Positions 41,160-50,707 are shown, counted from the first letter of the stretch. The stretch: DNA of 64,000 nt from JANYHH01 sp965249745 (GCA_965249745.1 OZ252252.1:248001-312000), one strand, 5' to 3'. Made by a program: numbers and translations. Notes: generated by a model not told the origin, from the sequence alone.

Positions 41160-41931
41160 GATCAGTCAATCTATGCGGCGCGACCTTCAAGCGTTCAATC
41201 AGCAACATCAAACTGTGCTGCGCACCACCGCTCAGAAATTGCTGGAGCGTGGCATCGTGCGGGTTCACTACGGCGTGGATTACGTCAACGACGACGGTAG
41301 CCCAGCGGAGTACGCGGTGCTGGAATACCAGGATGGGCAGACTGAGGAACAGGACGCCTGGTTAAAGGAACTGGAGTACGACACGTTTCTGCTGAGCGTT
41401 CGCTACTGCTACCCGTATACCTTCGACGTGCGCACCGCTGAAGTCAGCTTCGACGCGTCCGGCGGCATGATGGACATCGAAGAGAACGTGATTCGCATGT
41501 ACCACACCGAAACGCGTCGGGCGCTGCTTGAGGACGAGGCGGATGTCGCGCATCGGTTGGTGGATTTCTCAGGTGCTCAGGCTGAGGCGCTCAGCGAACT
41601 CTGTGCTGTCATGGAAGCCCAGGGGATCGGTGATCTGTACTTTGGCGTGGATGAGACACCGACTGGATACGAACTGAGCGACTGGGTGTACGCCCTGAAA
41701 GAAGACGGCAGTCAAGAGTGGTTACTCGAGTCAGCCTCAGAAATCGCTGGGCGTTTCAGACGGGTCATGGATGATTTTCCCGTCGAGGTCGGTTTGATCG
41801 GGGCGTTTTCACTGAACGCGGCGACCGGTTGGATTTACGATGATCCAGAGGGCGGAACCCAATTCGCCAACGATGGCACAGTCCGGGCGTACCACACCCA
41901 GGCGCAATTCGAGGCGTTGGAGCCATCTTGA
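41152..41931 (+). CDS. Unrecognised cytoplasmic protein in the kinase-WD40 operon
   Basis: 259 residues from the ATG at 41152, inside the end of the DUF6915 gene; GGAAG precedes it. The frame is open farther upstream but that part overlaps the neighbour. The sequence is acidic with two similar halves: each has an N-terminal helix (Q-Q-H-Q-T-V-L-R, then A-L-S-E-L-C-A-V-M-E-A-Q-G-I), a strand (V-H-Y-G-V-D-Y and L-Y-F-G-V-D-E), and a late R-[MA]-Y-H-T (R-M-Y-H-T-E and R-A-Y-H-T-Q). It therefore looks like an internal duplication. The function is unknown. Its TGA overlaps the following TTG start. Confidence 0.65.
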   Translation: MNEISQSMRRDLQAFNQQHQTVLRTTAQKLLERGIVRVHYGVDYVNDDGSPAEYAVLEYQDGQTEEQDAWLKELEYDTFLLSVRYCYPYTFDVRTAEVSFDASGGMMDIEENVIRMYHTETRRALLEDEADVAHRLVDFSGAQAEALSELCAVMEAQGIGDLYFGVDETPTGYELSDWVYALKEDGSQEWLLESASEIAGRFRRVMDDFPVEVGLIGAFSLNAATGWIYDDPEGGTQFANDGTVRAYHTQAQFEALEPS

Positions 41932-42572
41932 AACGTGTCCCGCTCGCCGTCGCCATGATCGCGTTGGGAAATGCCGCTCGAGGGCAGACCGGGATGGGCT
42001 TCGGCGCTTCTCCAAGCTTCGGGGCGGGCGAAGCGCTGGCGACTGTGATGCTGGTCGTATTCGCTGGTCTACTGATCTGGGGTTTTTTCAGCGGCTTAGA
42101 CGCGTTGCTCCCCTCGCCCTCTCTGCTCCCACAACGTCGTCTGGCGCTACGCTGGATCGGTTTGAATCGCCTCGAGCCGAGCCTGACATCGCTGCTGTTA
42201 TTGGTCGTTTTTATTGCACGAATACGAGCCGAAACCCCGTATTCTCCCGTCCTCAACCTCTGGTTCTTGTTGCCCGCGCTGAGCTTCCTGGGCGTGTTGC
42301 TGCCACCCGTCTGGTTCACCGCTGGGCACGACCGTGCGATTCAAAACGTCTGGCGAGGCTTACGGCAGATCGCCATAGCTCGAGTCAGCCCGTACCTGCT
42401 GATTGGGCTGAGTTTGCGGCTCGGGCAAGCCTGGCTGGGAATCGGGACGCTCCCGCTTGGACTGGCGGCTCTGTTCTGGTCGTGGAGGGTGTTGGGGCGG
42501 CTGGCAGCACAGTTGAACAAGGCATTGCAACCCGCCCCCGTGAGCCAACGTATGAGTTCTGATGCCGGGTAA
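41928..42572 (+). CDS. Polytopic membrane protein in the kinase-WD40 operon
   Basis: 214 residues, starting with TTG at 41928 that overlaps the previous stop. An N-terminal signal-like segment (M-K-R-V-P-L-A-V-A-M-I) is followed by about five hydrophobic spans (about 38-60, 84-100, 110-132, 150-172, 176-195). No family was recognised. It ends inside the start of the large kinase gene (11-base overlap), so the four proteins should be made together. It may be the membrane partner of the kinase, which itself has several spans. Confidence 0.6.
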   Translation: MKRVPLAVAMIALGNAARGQTGMGFGASPSFGAGEALATVMLVVFAGLLIWGFFSGLDALLPSPSLLPQRRLALRWIGLNRLEPSLTSLLLLVVFIARIRAETPYSPVLNLWFLLPALSFLGVLLPPVWFTAGHDRAIQNVWRGLRQIAIARVSPYLLIGLSLRLGQAWLGIGTLPLGLAALFWSWRVLGRLAAQLNKALQPAPVSQRMSSDAG

Positions 42573-45500
42573 CTTGGATTCCACCTGCCTGAACTGCGGC
42601 ACGGTCAATCCGCTCGGTTCGGTCGCGTGCCGGGTTTGCGGTGCGCCACTCGAGGCCTCGATCTTCCTGCCGCCAGGGGAGCGCGTCGGTAGTTTCGTCG
42701 TGGAGGACGTTTTAGGACGCGGCGGCTTTGGCATCACCTACCGGGCGCGGGACGCGGCCACGGGCGAAACGGTGGCGCTGAAAGAACTCTTCCCGGAGGG
42801 CGTCGCGTCTCGAGGAACCAATAACGCGGTACGAGTCTCCGGCGCGACCTCTGAAAACTGGGAGAAGCTCAAAAGCCGCTTTGCACAAGAGGCGCAACTG
42901 TTGCAGCGAATTCAGCACCGTGCCAGCACGAGGTTCGTGGCGCTGTTCGCGGCGAACGACACGCTCTATCTGGCGATGGAATTCGTGCGCGGCGAAACCC
43001 TGGAAGCGCGCTTGCAAACCGGGAAACGGTTGAGCATGAAGGAAGCCCGTAACCTGCTCAGAGATATCCTCGGGGTACTCGAGGAGGTTCACGCGGCCGG
43101 GTTGCTGCACCGCGATATCAAACCGGCCAACATCATCCTGCAACCGACCGGCGCGGAGTTGATTGATTTCGGCAGCGGCTTAGAGATCACCCAGAACCGG
43201 ACGATGAAGATCAGCCAGCGGCTCCTGACGCCCGCCTACGCGCCTTTGGAGTTGTACGGACAGAACGTGCGACTTTCGCCCGCCTCAGACTTGTACTCGC
43301 TGGCGGCCACGGTTTACGAAGCCGTGAGCGGCGTGCGCCCCGCGAGCGCTCTGGAACGCGCCAACGGCGCAACGCTCGAGTCGCTGCACGTCCTGCGCCC
43401 GGATATTTCGGTGTCCTTCGCCAAAGCGGTAGACGCTGCCCTCGAGGTGCGCGTGGAGGCCCGCCCGCCGTCGGTGGCCGCGTTTCGTAAATTGCTCGAG
43501 GCGAAAGTGCCAGCATCAGTTTCTGCCAAGCCACCTCGGGCCGCCCGGAATGCCGGTCGTGCAGCCCCCAATCCAGGGGTTGTCCAGCCCGCCGCGCTTC
43601 GTGACAACACCATTTTCACTGGGGCGACGGTCATCGCGGTCTTGGCGATGGCGCTGGGGATTGTCTTGATCGTTCTCGGGCGAACCAGTTTGGGTCAGCA
43701 GGTTTTATTGGCGGCGGCGATTGGTCTGATGGTCGGTTGCGGGGTTTTCATCGGCGCGGGATTCATGGTGCGAGCGGCCGACTGGATCTTGACTCGAGCC
43801 ATGCGTCTTATTCCGATGAGTTTCTACCGTCAGTCCATGCTTGGGGTGTACAGCTTTGGTGCGGCGGTGCTGTTGCGGTATTTTCTTGGAAACTGGCGCG
43901 GGTTCTCAAAGGAAATCCCACCAACGTTCCTCCTGGGATTTTTTCTGATGCTGTTCGGTCTGGTCGTATCCAATCGCACGAATCCACCCAGACCCTTGCG
44001 CCCTTGGACGAGGCTGGGCTTACATCTGGCCGCTCCCCTGCTGATTTTCGGGTGGTTCGTTAACCCCTTCCCGAGCTTCTTCAACTCGAGTAACGCGGCC
44101 AACCCTGCCAGCCCAGTAGCCCCAACGCCGCCCTCGAGACCCGTGCCGCCCAACGCCTTCGCGGATGGGGCGATCACGGGGAATAAATGGGTCTGTCAGC
44201 GGCACCTCGGGAAGCCGTTCACAGAAACGATGTTACACGGGAGGTTTTTGATCCCGCTGGACGATGAAAGCTATACGGTCGCCCAAGCGCTCGAGCCGCG
44301 TCTGACCGCCAAGGCGCTGCCGTGTTCGGATGCCGCCAACGCGGTTCAGAAATTCACCCGCCAGGATGTCAGCCTCAGCCAAGACCGCGCCAAAGCGGGA
44401 GAAATAATCTGGCAGTTCGTGCCGCTCTTGGAGACGCAGTTGGCAGTGTCCGGTGCTTGGTTGTCCATGAAGGCGACAGTTGTTCTGTTGACCTCGAAGC
44501 CGATCACAGGAACCGTGGAATTCTTGGAGCGTGCCTCCTACCAGAGCGGACAGAATTTCGTGTTGGTGTCCACCGCCGCGTTGAAACCAGATGACTATCA
44601 AACCTTCGGTGCCGGGCGCACGATCTTACTGGAACGCGTGGCAACCATCATTCAGCATCAAACAGCGAAAAACCCTGTCAACCTCGAGTCGCTCGAGGCG
44701 TTGGATGCGCTGTGGAGTCCAGTGGCGGCGGCTCAGCCTCCCAGTCCGACACCGCAGACGTTGCTGAAACGCTTGCCGGGCGCGAACACCGTCTTGCGGC
44801 TCGAGCGAGCCTACCAGGGCGGAATCCAGGTGGGTTCGCTCAGCCCGAATGGGCGGTTCGCGGCGGTCAGCTTCCCGGATGGTGACGTGCGCGTCTGGGA
44901 TACGACCACGGGAACGAGGCGGGGACGGTTCTTCGTCAAAGAAACCATTGAAGAACTCAGTCTGGATTCGGCGGGGCAATTCGTCGCGGTGGCCACGCGC
45001 ACCCAGGGCACGACTATCATGAATTTAGAGCACCAACAGTCGGTTGGCGGCGTTGACGTTGGCCTGGTGACCGAGGTGTTGTTCAGTCAGGACGGACGTT
45101 ACCTACTGACCGCCCGAACCGAAGGCACGGTATCAACCCTCGAGCTGCTGTCGGTGGCCGCCCTGCGACAGGGGAAGCGCACGGTGCTATTGCGGCTCGA
45201 GCCGGGCATCGGTGTGATTTGGGCTAGCGCCTTCAACGCGGCCGCCTCCTATCTGGCAGTCGGCGGTGATCGAGGCCAGATGCGCGTGTACGCCTTACAA
45301 AAACTGCTGGGGCAAGCCCGGCGCGGCGAGCGGTTGCAGGGGGCGCTGCCGCTGAAACCACATGTCAACGACGTGCGAGACATCGCCTTCAGTGCCGACG
45401 GGCATTGGATGGCTTCAGCCGACGGTGGCGGTGACGAGCAGGGGCGGCGGGTGCGGTTGTGGGACGTGCGGGCAGGCTTCAGGCTGGTCAAAGAATTACT

Positions 45501-46662
45501 CTGGGGCGTGGCTGTGGCCTTCAGCCCGGACAGTCAGCAACTTCTGTTCAGTGACCTGAACTCGTACCGCACGGTCAAGCTGCTGAGTCTGACAGCCTTG
45601 AAAACCGATGGTTCATCGCTGGGCGACATTGGTAACCCAGTCTTCGCACTCGGTTTCGCCGCAAATCGCCGCGCCATCGGCATCAGCAGCGCCGGGATTC
45701 ACGTCCTGGACACGAAAAAGCAACTCGAGGTCAAAACCTTTTTTTCCACGCCCGCCGATCCCTCGCACCTCGAGTTGGACGCGAAAAACAATCTGCTCTG
45801 GATGGCGCAGTACGACTCCGAGGAGCTGGGCAGGCTCGAGTTGAACGGGGGGCGATACACGGTCAGGCGATTCAAGAATTCTCTGGATGGTTCGCCCATC
45901 GAGCCAAAGGGTTTGAGCCTGGGCGTGGCTGGCAATCTGTTCGTGTTCGCCAGCGACGGCGGTGGTGGCGCAACCTTGCTGGAGGTGGATGCAAGCCGCG
46001 TGAAGCGGTTTGCCAATCCAAGTTGGGACGCTCAGGATGAGCTTCTGGTCAGCCCGAACGGACAATGGGCGATCGGTCAGCGTCGCGCCCAGCGCTTCGA
46101 TCTGCGGTCATCTATAATCAAGACAACCGAATTACGCGTCCCTGGTGACACGTACCACCCGCAGTTGAGCGTTTTCGCCCCAGATTCGGGGTCGCTGTAC
46201 AGCTTCAACTCCGACGAGGGGTTCACGCAGTGGAACCTCGAGACCGCCAGACCAGTTCGGCGATTCGGGAATCGGGACGGCATCCCGCGCCGCGCCAGTG
46301 ACACGCATCTGCGCCTCAGCCGCGACGGACGATTCTTCGTGACGGCTCGTAAAAACGGACGCGTCAGGCTCTGGGATGCTCGCACGGGACAGCACCTGGC
46401 GGACTGGCACGAACTCGAGGATGCGTCCTACGACGAGTGCTGTTACGACGCGACCCGCGACCTGCAAATCAGCCCGGACGGGCGGTATGCGGTCGCTTCG
46501 ACGGATCGCGGCGCGGCGATTTTTGATCTCAGCCTGAGACGCGCCGTGGCCCGCTTTGATCTGAACGGCGCGGCTGTGGAAGCCTTCGCTTTTCACCCGG
46601 ACGGGAATCGCTTGTACCTCGCGGCTGACAACGGGGTCATCCGGCAGTACACCTGGCGGTGA
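42562..46662 (+). CDS. Zinc-ribbon / Ser-Thr protein kinase / transmembrane / WD40 fusion protein
   Basis: 1366 residues. A zinc ribbon uses C9, C12, C23 and C26. The Hanks-type kinase domain (about 45-315) has G-R-G-G-F-G at 52-57, K74, E110, H-R-D at 183-185, N190 and D-F-G at 202-204, so it looks catalytically complete. About five membrane spans follow (about 350-515), then an extended region, and from about 750 to the end repeated beta-propeller blades such as V-R-V-W-D-T-T-T-G and V-R-L-W-D-A-R-T-G. It probably phosphorylates cytoplasmic proteins in response to something detected by the propeller. It is the last gene of the overlapping operon starting at 40764. Confidence 0.9.
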   Translation: MPGNLDSTCLNCGTVNPLGSVACRVCGAPLEASIFLPPGERVGSFVVEDVLGRGGFGITYRARDAATGETVALKELFPEGVASRGTNNAVRVSGATSENWEKLKSRFAQEAQLLQRIQHRASTRFVALFAANDTLYLAMEFVRGETLEARLQTGKRLSMKEARNLLRDILGVLEEVHAAGLLHRDIKPANIILQPTGAELIDFGSGLEITQNRTMKISQRLLTPAYAPLELYGQNVRLSPASDLYSLAATVYEAVSGVRPASALERANGATLESLHVLRPDISVSFAKAVDAALEVRVEARPPSVAAFRKLLEAKVPASVSAKPPRAARNAGRAAPNPGVVQPAALRDNTIFTGATVIAVLAMALGIVLIVLGRTSLGQQVLLAAAIGLMVGCGVFIGAGFMVRAADWILTRAMRLIPMSFYRQSMLGVYSFGAAVLLRYFLGNWRGFSKEIPPTFLLGFFLMLFGLVVSNRTNPPRPLRPWTRLGLHLAAPLLIFGWFVNPFPSFFNSSNAANPASPVAPTPPSRPVPPNAFADGAITGNKWVCQRHLGKPFTETMLHGRFLIPLDDESYTVAQALEPRLTAKALPCSDAANAVQKFTRQDVSLSQDRAKAGEIIWQFVPLLETQLAVSGAWLSMKATVVLLTSKPITGTVEFLERASYQSGQNFVLVSTAALKPDDYQTFGAGRTILLERVATIIQHQTAKNPVNLESLEALDALWSPVAAAQPPSPTPQTLLKRLPGANTVLRLERAYQGGIQVGSLSPNGRFAAVSFPDGDVRVWDTTTGTRRGRFFVKETIEELSLDSAGQFVAVATRTQGTTIMNLEHQQSVGGVDVGLVTEVLFSQDGRYLLTARTEGTVSTLELLSVAALRQGKRTVLLRLEPGIGVIWASAFNAAASYLAVGGDRGQMRVYALQKLLGQARRGERLQGALPLKPHVNDVRDIAFSADGHWMASADGGGDEQGRRVRLWDVRAGFRLVKELLWGVAVAFSPDSQQLLFSDLNSYRTVKLLSLTALKTDGSSLGDIGNPVFALGFAANRRAIGISSAGIHVLDTKKQLEVKTFFSTPADPSHLELDAKNNLLWMAQYDSEELGRLELNGGRYTVRRFKNSLDGSPIEPKGLSLGVAGNLFVFASDGGGGATLLEVDASRVKRFANPSWDAQDELLVSPNGQWAIGQRRAQRFDLRSSIIKTTELRVPGDTYHPQLSVFAPDSGSLYSFNSDEGFTQWNLETARPVRRFGNRDGIPRRASDTHLRLSRDGRFFVTARKNGRVRLWDARTGQHLADWHELEDASYDECCYDATRDLQISPDGRYAVASTDRGAAIFDLSLRRAVARFDLNGAAVEAFAFHPDGNRLYLAADNGVIRQYTWR

Positions 46663-46677
46663 ATTGCGTCCACGGTG

Positions 46678-46683
46678 CATAAT
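46678..46683 (+). promoter_or_regulatory. Extended -10 box for the DUF3052 gene
   Basis: TG just upstream plus CATAAT at 46678-46683, then six bases and GTG at 46690: leaderless layout and the basis for choosing this start. Confidence 0.5.
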
Positions 46684-46689
46684 GTAGGC

Positions 46690-47082
46690 GTGCCCAGCGA
46701 AGCCACGAACAAGTTCGGGATTCTGCCCGGTGATGGGGTCGCGCTGATCGGCGCACCGCCCGGTGCCTTGGAACACATCATGGCGCTGGCCCCGACCGCA
46801 TCCTTACGGCTCGAGGGGCGTTTCGACGTGGTGATCTTGTTTTTACAGAGCCGCGAGCAGTTCGAGGCGGTCTTCCCAACAGCGCAGATGTCGCTTCGCA
46901 AGGACGCCCGCTTCTGGACAATGTACCCGGATAACTTCAAGCATCCCGACACCGACCTGGGTCGAGAGCGCGGCTGGACCTCGCTGGTGCGGGCGGGATA
47001 CGTGGCCGCCGATCACATTGACTTTGGCGACTGGCACGGCATTCTCTGGGCGGAGCCGAAAACCAAATTCGGTCGCGGCTAG
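46690..47082 (+). CDS. DUF3052-family protein
   Basis: 130 residues from the GTG at 46690. The frame begins at 46675, but the -10 box at 46678-46683 implies the later start. T-N-K-F-G-I-L-P-G-D-G-V-A-L-I-G-A-P-P-G, F-D-V-V-I-L-F-L-Q-S-R-E-Q-F and F-W-T-M-Y-P are the DUF3052 pattern, whose members resemble a degenerate Rossmann-like methyltransferase fold without the catalytic part. W-T-S-L-V-R-A-G-Y-V and W-H-G-I-L-W complete the domain. The role is unknown. It is separate from the kinase operon and precedes polA by 63 bases. Confidence 0.75.
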   Translation: MPSEATNKFGILPGDGVALIGAPPGALEHIMALAPTASLRLEGRFDVVILFLQSREQFEAVFPTAQMSLRKDARFWTMYPDNFKHPDTDLGRERGWTSLVRAGYVAADHIDFGDWHGILWAEPKTKFGRG

Positions 47083-47133
47083 CCCTGAGGCTGAAGGTGA
47101 TTCCGCTCAGAACATAATCGGCGTCAACTCGAG

Positions 47134-47139
47134 TAAACT
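47134..47139 (+). promoter_or_regulatory. -10 box for leaderless polA
   Basis: TAAACT directly after a CTCGAG copy, then six bases, then the ATG at 47146. It confirms that the acidic N-terminal extension of PolA is translated. Confidence 0.6.
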
Positions 47140-47145
47140 GTTCCC

Positions 47146-49908
47146 ATGACGCAACCCAACCTGTTCGAGGGTTCACAAACCGGTTCAGACACCAGTGCAG
47201 ATTCCAGCGGTGAGACTGAGGAAACCATGGCCGTGGAATCGGGACTCGAGCCAGAGCGTGCAGAGTCAGAATCAGCGCCCACGCTCGAGACGAACCTGCC
47301 GGAGCTGATCGTGACAGCCCCGACTACAGAAGACGAACGTGGCATTCCACCGGCGGCCGGGGACGCGCCCCCGCCCAGCCCGCGCACCGGGGGCGGCAAA
47401 CTGCCGAAACGGGTCGTCCTGATTGATGGTCACGCGCTGGCGTACCGCAGTTACTTCGCGCTGCAACGCAGCAGCGGTACGCTCAGCACCTCCACGGGGG
47501 AGCAGACCCAGGCGGTTTTCGGCTTTCTGAAAACCCTGATGAAGCTCCACAAGGCGGGCGACCGCAAGGCGGGGCGCGAACACGCCGTGATCGTGGTCTT
47601 CGACGCGCCCGTAAAGACCTTTCGTCACGAGATGTTCGTGGATTACAAGGCGGGCCGCGCCGAAACCCCGGACGATCTGCCGCATCAGGTGCGCCGCATC
47701 AAGCAAGTCGTGGACGCCATGGGCTTAGTGCGCCTGCAAGTGGGTGGCTTCGAGGCGGACGACGTGATCGGAACCCTGGCGCATCAAGCCGAGGCGCAGG
47801 GTCTCGAGGTGCGAATCCTGACCAGCGACCGCGACTCGTATCAGTTGCTGAGCGATCGGGTCAAGGTGATTGACTCGAGCGACAAGGAGATCGGGCCCGC
47901 CGAAGTGCTGGAAAAGTACGGCGTGACCGTGGCGCAGTGGGTGGATTACCGGGCGCTGACCGGCGACAGCAGCGACAACATTCCCGGCGCGAAAGGGATT
48001 GGTCCGAAGGGCGCACAGAAACTGTTGGAGACCTACGGGAGTTTGCAGCACATCCTGGACAACCTAGACACCGTGGAACCCAAGAAGGACGCGCAGAAAA
48101 TCCGTGACAGCTTGGACAACGTGATCTTCTCCAAGGAACTGAGCCGCATGGTCACCGACATGGACTTGACCGTGGACTTCGCGGCCGCCAAGGAGTTCCA
48201 GCCGGACGTACCCGCACTCAGTGCGGTCTTGCGCGAATTGGAAATGAACAGCTTCATCAAAGACCTAGGCTTGGAGAACCGCGCCACCTTCGAGACGCTT
48301 CCCTGGGCGGAACCCGGTGTGGACGCCATCTGGGGCTTCAAGCTGTCCCTGGAGGACGACCCGGTGGGCGCGGAGTTGGAAGGGATCGCCTACGCCGATC
48401 CGAGCGCCGGGTTCGCCGTGCGCGAAGGGCCATTGGAGTTCGCGCCCACAGGCGTGATTCACGCGGCCGACGCTAAGGACCTGAGCGTCTTCGTCTCCTC
48501 GAGCGGACGGGTCGCGGAACCCGGCGATGATCCGTTCCTGATGGCTTGGACGATGGACCCGAACAACAACGATCCAAGGACGATTGTCAGCCGGTACTTG
48601 GAGGAAGACTGGGCAATGAGCGCGGCGGGTCGGGCCGCGCAAACCGCCAAGCTGCTGCCGAAACTGCGTGAGGCGCTGACACCCGAAGCCAAAGAATTGT
48701 ACGAAGGCTTGGAGAAACCAACTTCCAAGGTGCTGGCCTGCATGGAAATCGTCGGGATTCGGATTGACAGCCCGTACTTCAGGAAGCTCTCCGCCAATTT
48801 CTTGGAGCGCATGTCCGCCTTGGAAAAAGAAATATGGGAGTACGCCGGTGAAGAATTCAACGTCAACTCCCGCGACAAGTTGGAATCCATCCTGTACGAC
48901 AAGCTGAATTTGGAGAGCGGCAAGAAGACCAAACTCACCGGCAAGCGCAGCACGGCCGTCAGCGCCCTCGAGCCACTGCGCGAGCTGCACCCGATCGTGG
49001 ACAAGATTCTGGAGTACCGCGAGATCAACAAGCTGCGCGGCACGTACCTGGAGCCGCTGCCCGCCTTGGTCAACCCGCGCACCGGGCGGCTGCACACGGT
49101 TTTCGATCAGCTCGGCACGGCCACCGGGCGCGTCAGCAGCATCAACCCAAATCTTCAGAACATCCCGATTCGCACCGAGGTCGGGCGCGAGATCCGGCGC
49201 GGCTTCATCGCTGACGACGGTTTCAAACTCATCAGCGCCGATTACAGCCAGATTGAACTTCGCATCCTGGCGCACATCACCAAGGAGGCCGCGCTGATTG
49301 AAGGCTTCCGGCTAGACGAGGACATTCACCGCCGCACGGCCGCCGTGATTCTGAACATCCCCTTAGAGTCTGTCACCGTGGATCAGCGGCGCGGCGCGAA
49401 GACGATCAATTACGGCGTGCTGTACGGTATGAGCGCGCATCGTTTGTCCAGAGACGTGGGCTTGCCGTTCGACGAAGCCAAGAAATTCATTGACGCCTAC
49501 TTCGGTGCGTACCCCGGCATCGGCGAGTATCTGGAGCGCACCAAAGCTTTCTGCCGCGAGAACGGCTACGTCCAAGACCTGTTCCAGCGCCGCCGCTACC
49601 TGCCCGACATCAACGCCAAAGCCTTCCCGGTGCGCGAGGCTGCCGAACGCGCCGCGATCAACATGCCGATTCAGGGCACGTCCGCCGGGATTATCAAACG
49701 CGCCATGATCTCCCTGCACCCCGAACTCGAGGCGCTTGGTGCGAGGTTATTGTTGCAGGTTCACGACGAACTGGTGATCGAAACGCCGGAAGATCGCATC
49801 GAAGAAGTCTCGAGCGTGGTGAAGCGCATCATGGAGGACGCCTTCCCGCTCGAGGTTCCGCTCGGGGTGGGCGTGGGCGTGGGTGACACGTGGTTCGACG
49901 CGCATTGA
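47146..49908 (+). CDS. polA: DNA polymerase I
   Basis: 920 residues. An unusual acidic, Pro-rich extension (about 1-86) precedes the 5'-nuclease domain (L-I-D-G-H-A-L-A-Y-R-S, later G-D-S-S-D-N-I-P-G-A-K-G-I-G). The central exonuclease-like domain lacks the D-x-E metal ligands, so no proofreading is expected, as in Thermus. The polymerase domain has motif A D-Y-S-Q-I-E-L-R (D699), motif B R-R-G-A-K-T-I-N-Y-G-V-L-Y-G and motif C Q-V-H-D-E-L (D874). Residue 756 in motif B is Tyr where E. coli and Taq have Phe, the position that sets discrimination against dideoxynucleotides. It fills gaps and removes primers. Leaderless. Confidence 0.97.
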   Translation: MTQPNLFEGSQTGSDTSADSSGETEETMAVESGLEPERAESESAPTLETNLPELIVTAPTTEDERGIPPAAGDAPPPSPRTGGGKLPKRVVLIDGHALAYRSYFALQRSSGTLSTSTGEQTQAVFGFLKTLMKLHKAGDRKAGREHAVIVVFDAPVKTFRHEMFVDYKAGRAETPDDLPHQVRRIKQVVDAMGLVRLQVGGFEADDVIGTLAHQAEAQGLEVRILTSDRDSYQLLSDRVKVIDSSDKEIGPAEVLEKYGVTVAQWVDYRALTGDSSDNIPGAKGIGPKGAQKLLETYGSLQHILDNLDTVEPKKDAQKIRDSLDNVIFSKELSRMVTDMDLTVDFAAAKEFQPDVPALSAVLRELEMNSFIKDLGLENRATFETLPWAEPGVDAIWGFKLSLEDDPVGAELEGIAYADPSAGFAVREGPLEFAPTGVIHAADAKDLSVFVSSSGRVAEPGDDPFLMAWTMDPNNNDPRTIVSRYLEEDWAMSAAGRAAQTAKLLPKLREALTPEAKELYEGLEKPTSKVLACMEIVGIRIDSPYFRKLSANFLERMSALEKEIWEYAGEEFNVNSRDKLESILYDKLNLESGKKTKLTGKRSTAVSALEPLRELHPIVDKILEYREINKLRGTYLEPLPALVNPRTGRLHTVFDQLGTATGRVSSINPNLQNIPIRTEVGREIRRGFIADDGFKLISADYSQIELRILAHITKEAALIEGFRLDEDIHRRTAAVILNIPLESVTVDQRRGAKTINYGVLYGMSAHRLSRDVGLPFDEAKKFIDAYFGAYPGIGEYLERTKAFCRENGYVQDLFQRRRYLPDINAKAFPVREAAERAAINMPIQGTSAGIIKRAMISLHPELEALGARLLLQVHDELVIETPEDRIEEVSSVVKRIMEDAFPLEVPLGVGVGVGDTWFDAH

Positions 49909-50038
49909 TTGCCTGACGAGGTGACTCGAGGTGAAATATTCCTCGAGATTCACTCCGCTTTACTGCTCGAAGCTTGATGTAATTACGCCACTCAAGTCAG
50001 TACAATCGGCGTATCTCTCAGGTTGTAGGAGGCGCACG

Positions 50039-50644
50039 ATGCTGGACGATCTTCAAATTTCAGAGCAGGAGAAGACGCATTTCAAAGCGCTGCTCCGCGA
50101 CGACCCGCAAGCCAACCTGGAGGAGCGATACGCGTTCTTCGAGGACTACAATCCCGATTATTGCAGGCAACGTTTCGGGTTCGTGCCGCAACTCTTCGCG
50201 CAGGACTGGATGGTGATCGGTCTGGAAGCAGAGGGCTTCTCATACACGGCTGGGTTGTACTACCGGTACGACCATCCCGAAATTCTCTTGGAATCCGGCC
50301 CAAGAGACATGCTGGAGCGGATGCACATTCTGAACACGATTGGCGTGTTGGTGCGGGACGGCGGTCGGCTCGAGTTGGGACGCGAACTCGCGCCGGTCAT
50401 CTTTGCCGACAGTTTGTTTCAGGTGAATTCACTGATTTTTCGGGCGTACTCGGAGGCTGATTTCCAGCGTACCCCGTGCGGCTATCTGTTTTCGTTCTAT
50501 CAATTCTTTAAGGATGAACTCTTTGAGGACGGCAACGACATCCCGGTAGTGGTCGCCGAATTGGATAACCCGGCAGACCTGGCGAGCATTGACGCACGGC
50601 TCGAGCAATTCGTCAGCGCGAAGCTACAACTGAAGGACGTTTGA
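50039..50644 (+). CDS. DUF4262-like protein
   Basis: 201 residues from the ATG at 50039, which follows TAGGAGG at 50026-50032; the open frame extends 36 codons upstream without support. A TACAAT box further upstream suggests a short leader. F-S-Y-T-A-G-L-Y-Y-R-Y-D-H-P-E-I-L-L matches the D[U]F4262 core (Y-T-x-G-L then H-P-E), found in proteins of unknown function. The N-terminal 40 residues are helical and acidic; the C-terminus has F-Y-Q-F-F-K-D-E-L-F-E-D. No membrane segment or catalytic motif was recognised. A strong hairpin terminator follows. Confidence 0.65.
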   Translation: MLDDLQISEQEKTHFKALLRDDPQANLEERYAFFEDYNPDYCRQRFGFVPQLFAQDWMVIGLEAEGFSYTAGLYYRYDHPEILLESGPRDMLERMHILNTIGVLVRDGGRLELGRELAPVIFADSLFQVNSLIFRAYSEADFQRTPCGYLFSFYQFFKDELFEDGNDIPVVVAELDNPADLASIDARLEQFVSAKLQLKDV

Positions 50645-50681
50645 GACAGCCTCGCGCATCTCGAGAATGCCGCAAGTGAAA

Positions 50682-50707
50682 CAGGAGAACCCGTGAAGGT
50701 TCTCCTG
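50682..50707. terminator. Bidirectional hairpin terminator
   Basis: CAGGAGAACC at 50682-50691 pairs perfectly with GGTTCTCCTG at 50698-50707 across loop CGTGAA, between two convergent genes. T-rich but interrupted sequence follows on both sides. Confidence 0.7.

Noticed and set aside
48265..49275. A 336-codon open frame antisense to polA, and a 373-codon frame antisense to the amidase at 57225-58346
   Set aside because: Both are shadows of genes with unmistakable motifs, with no start signals of their own.
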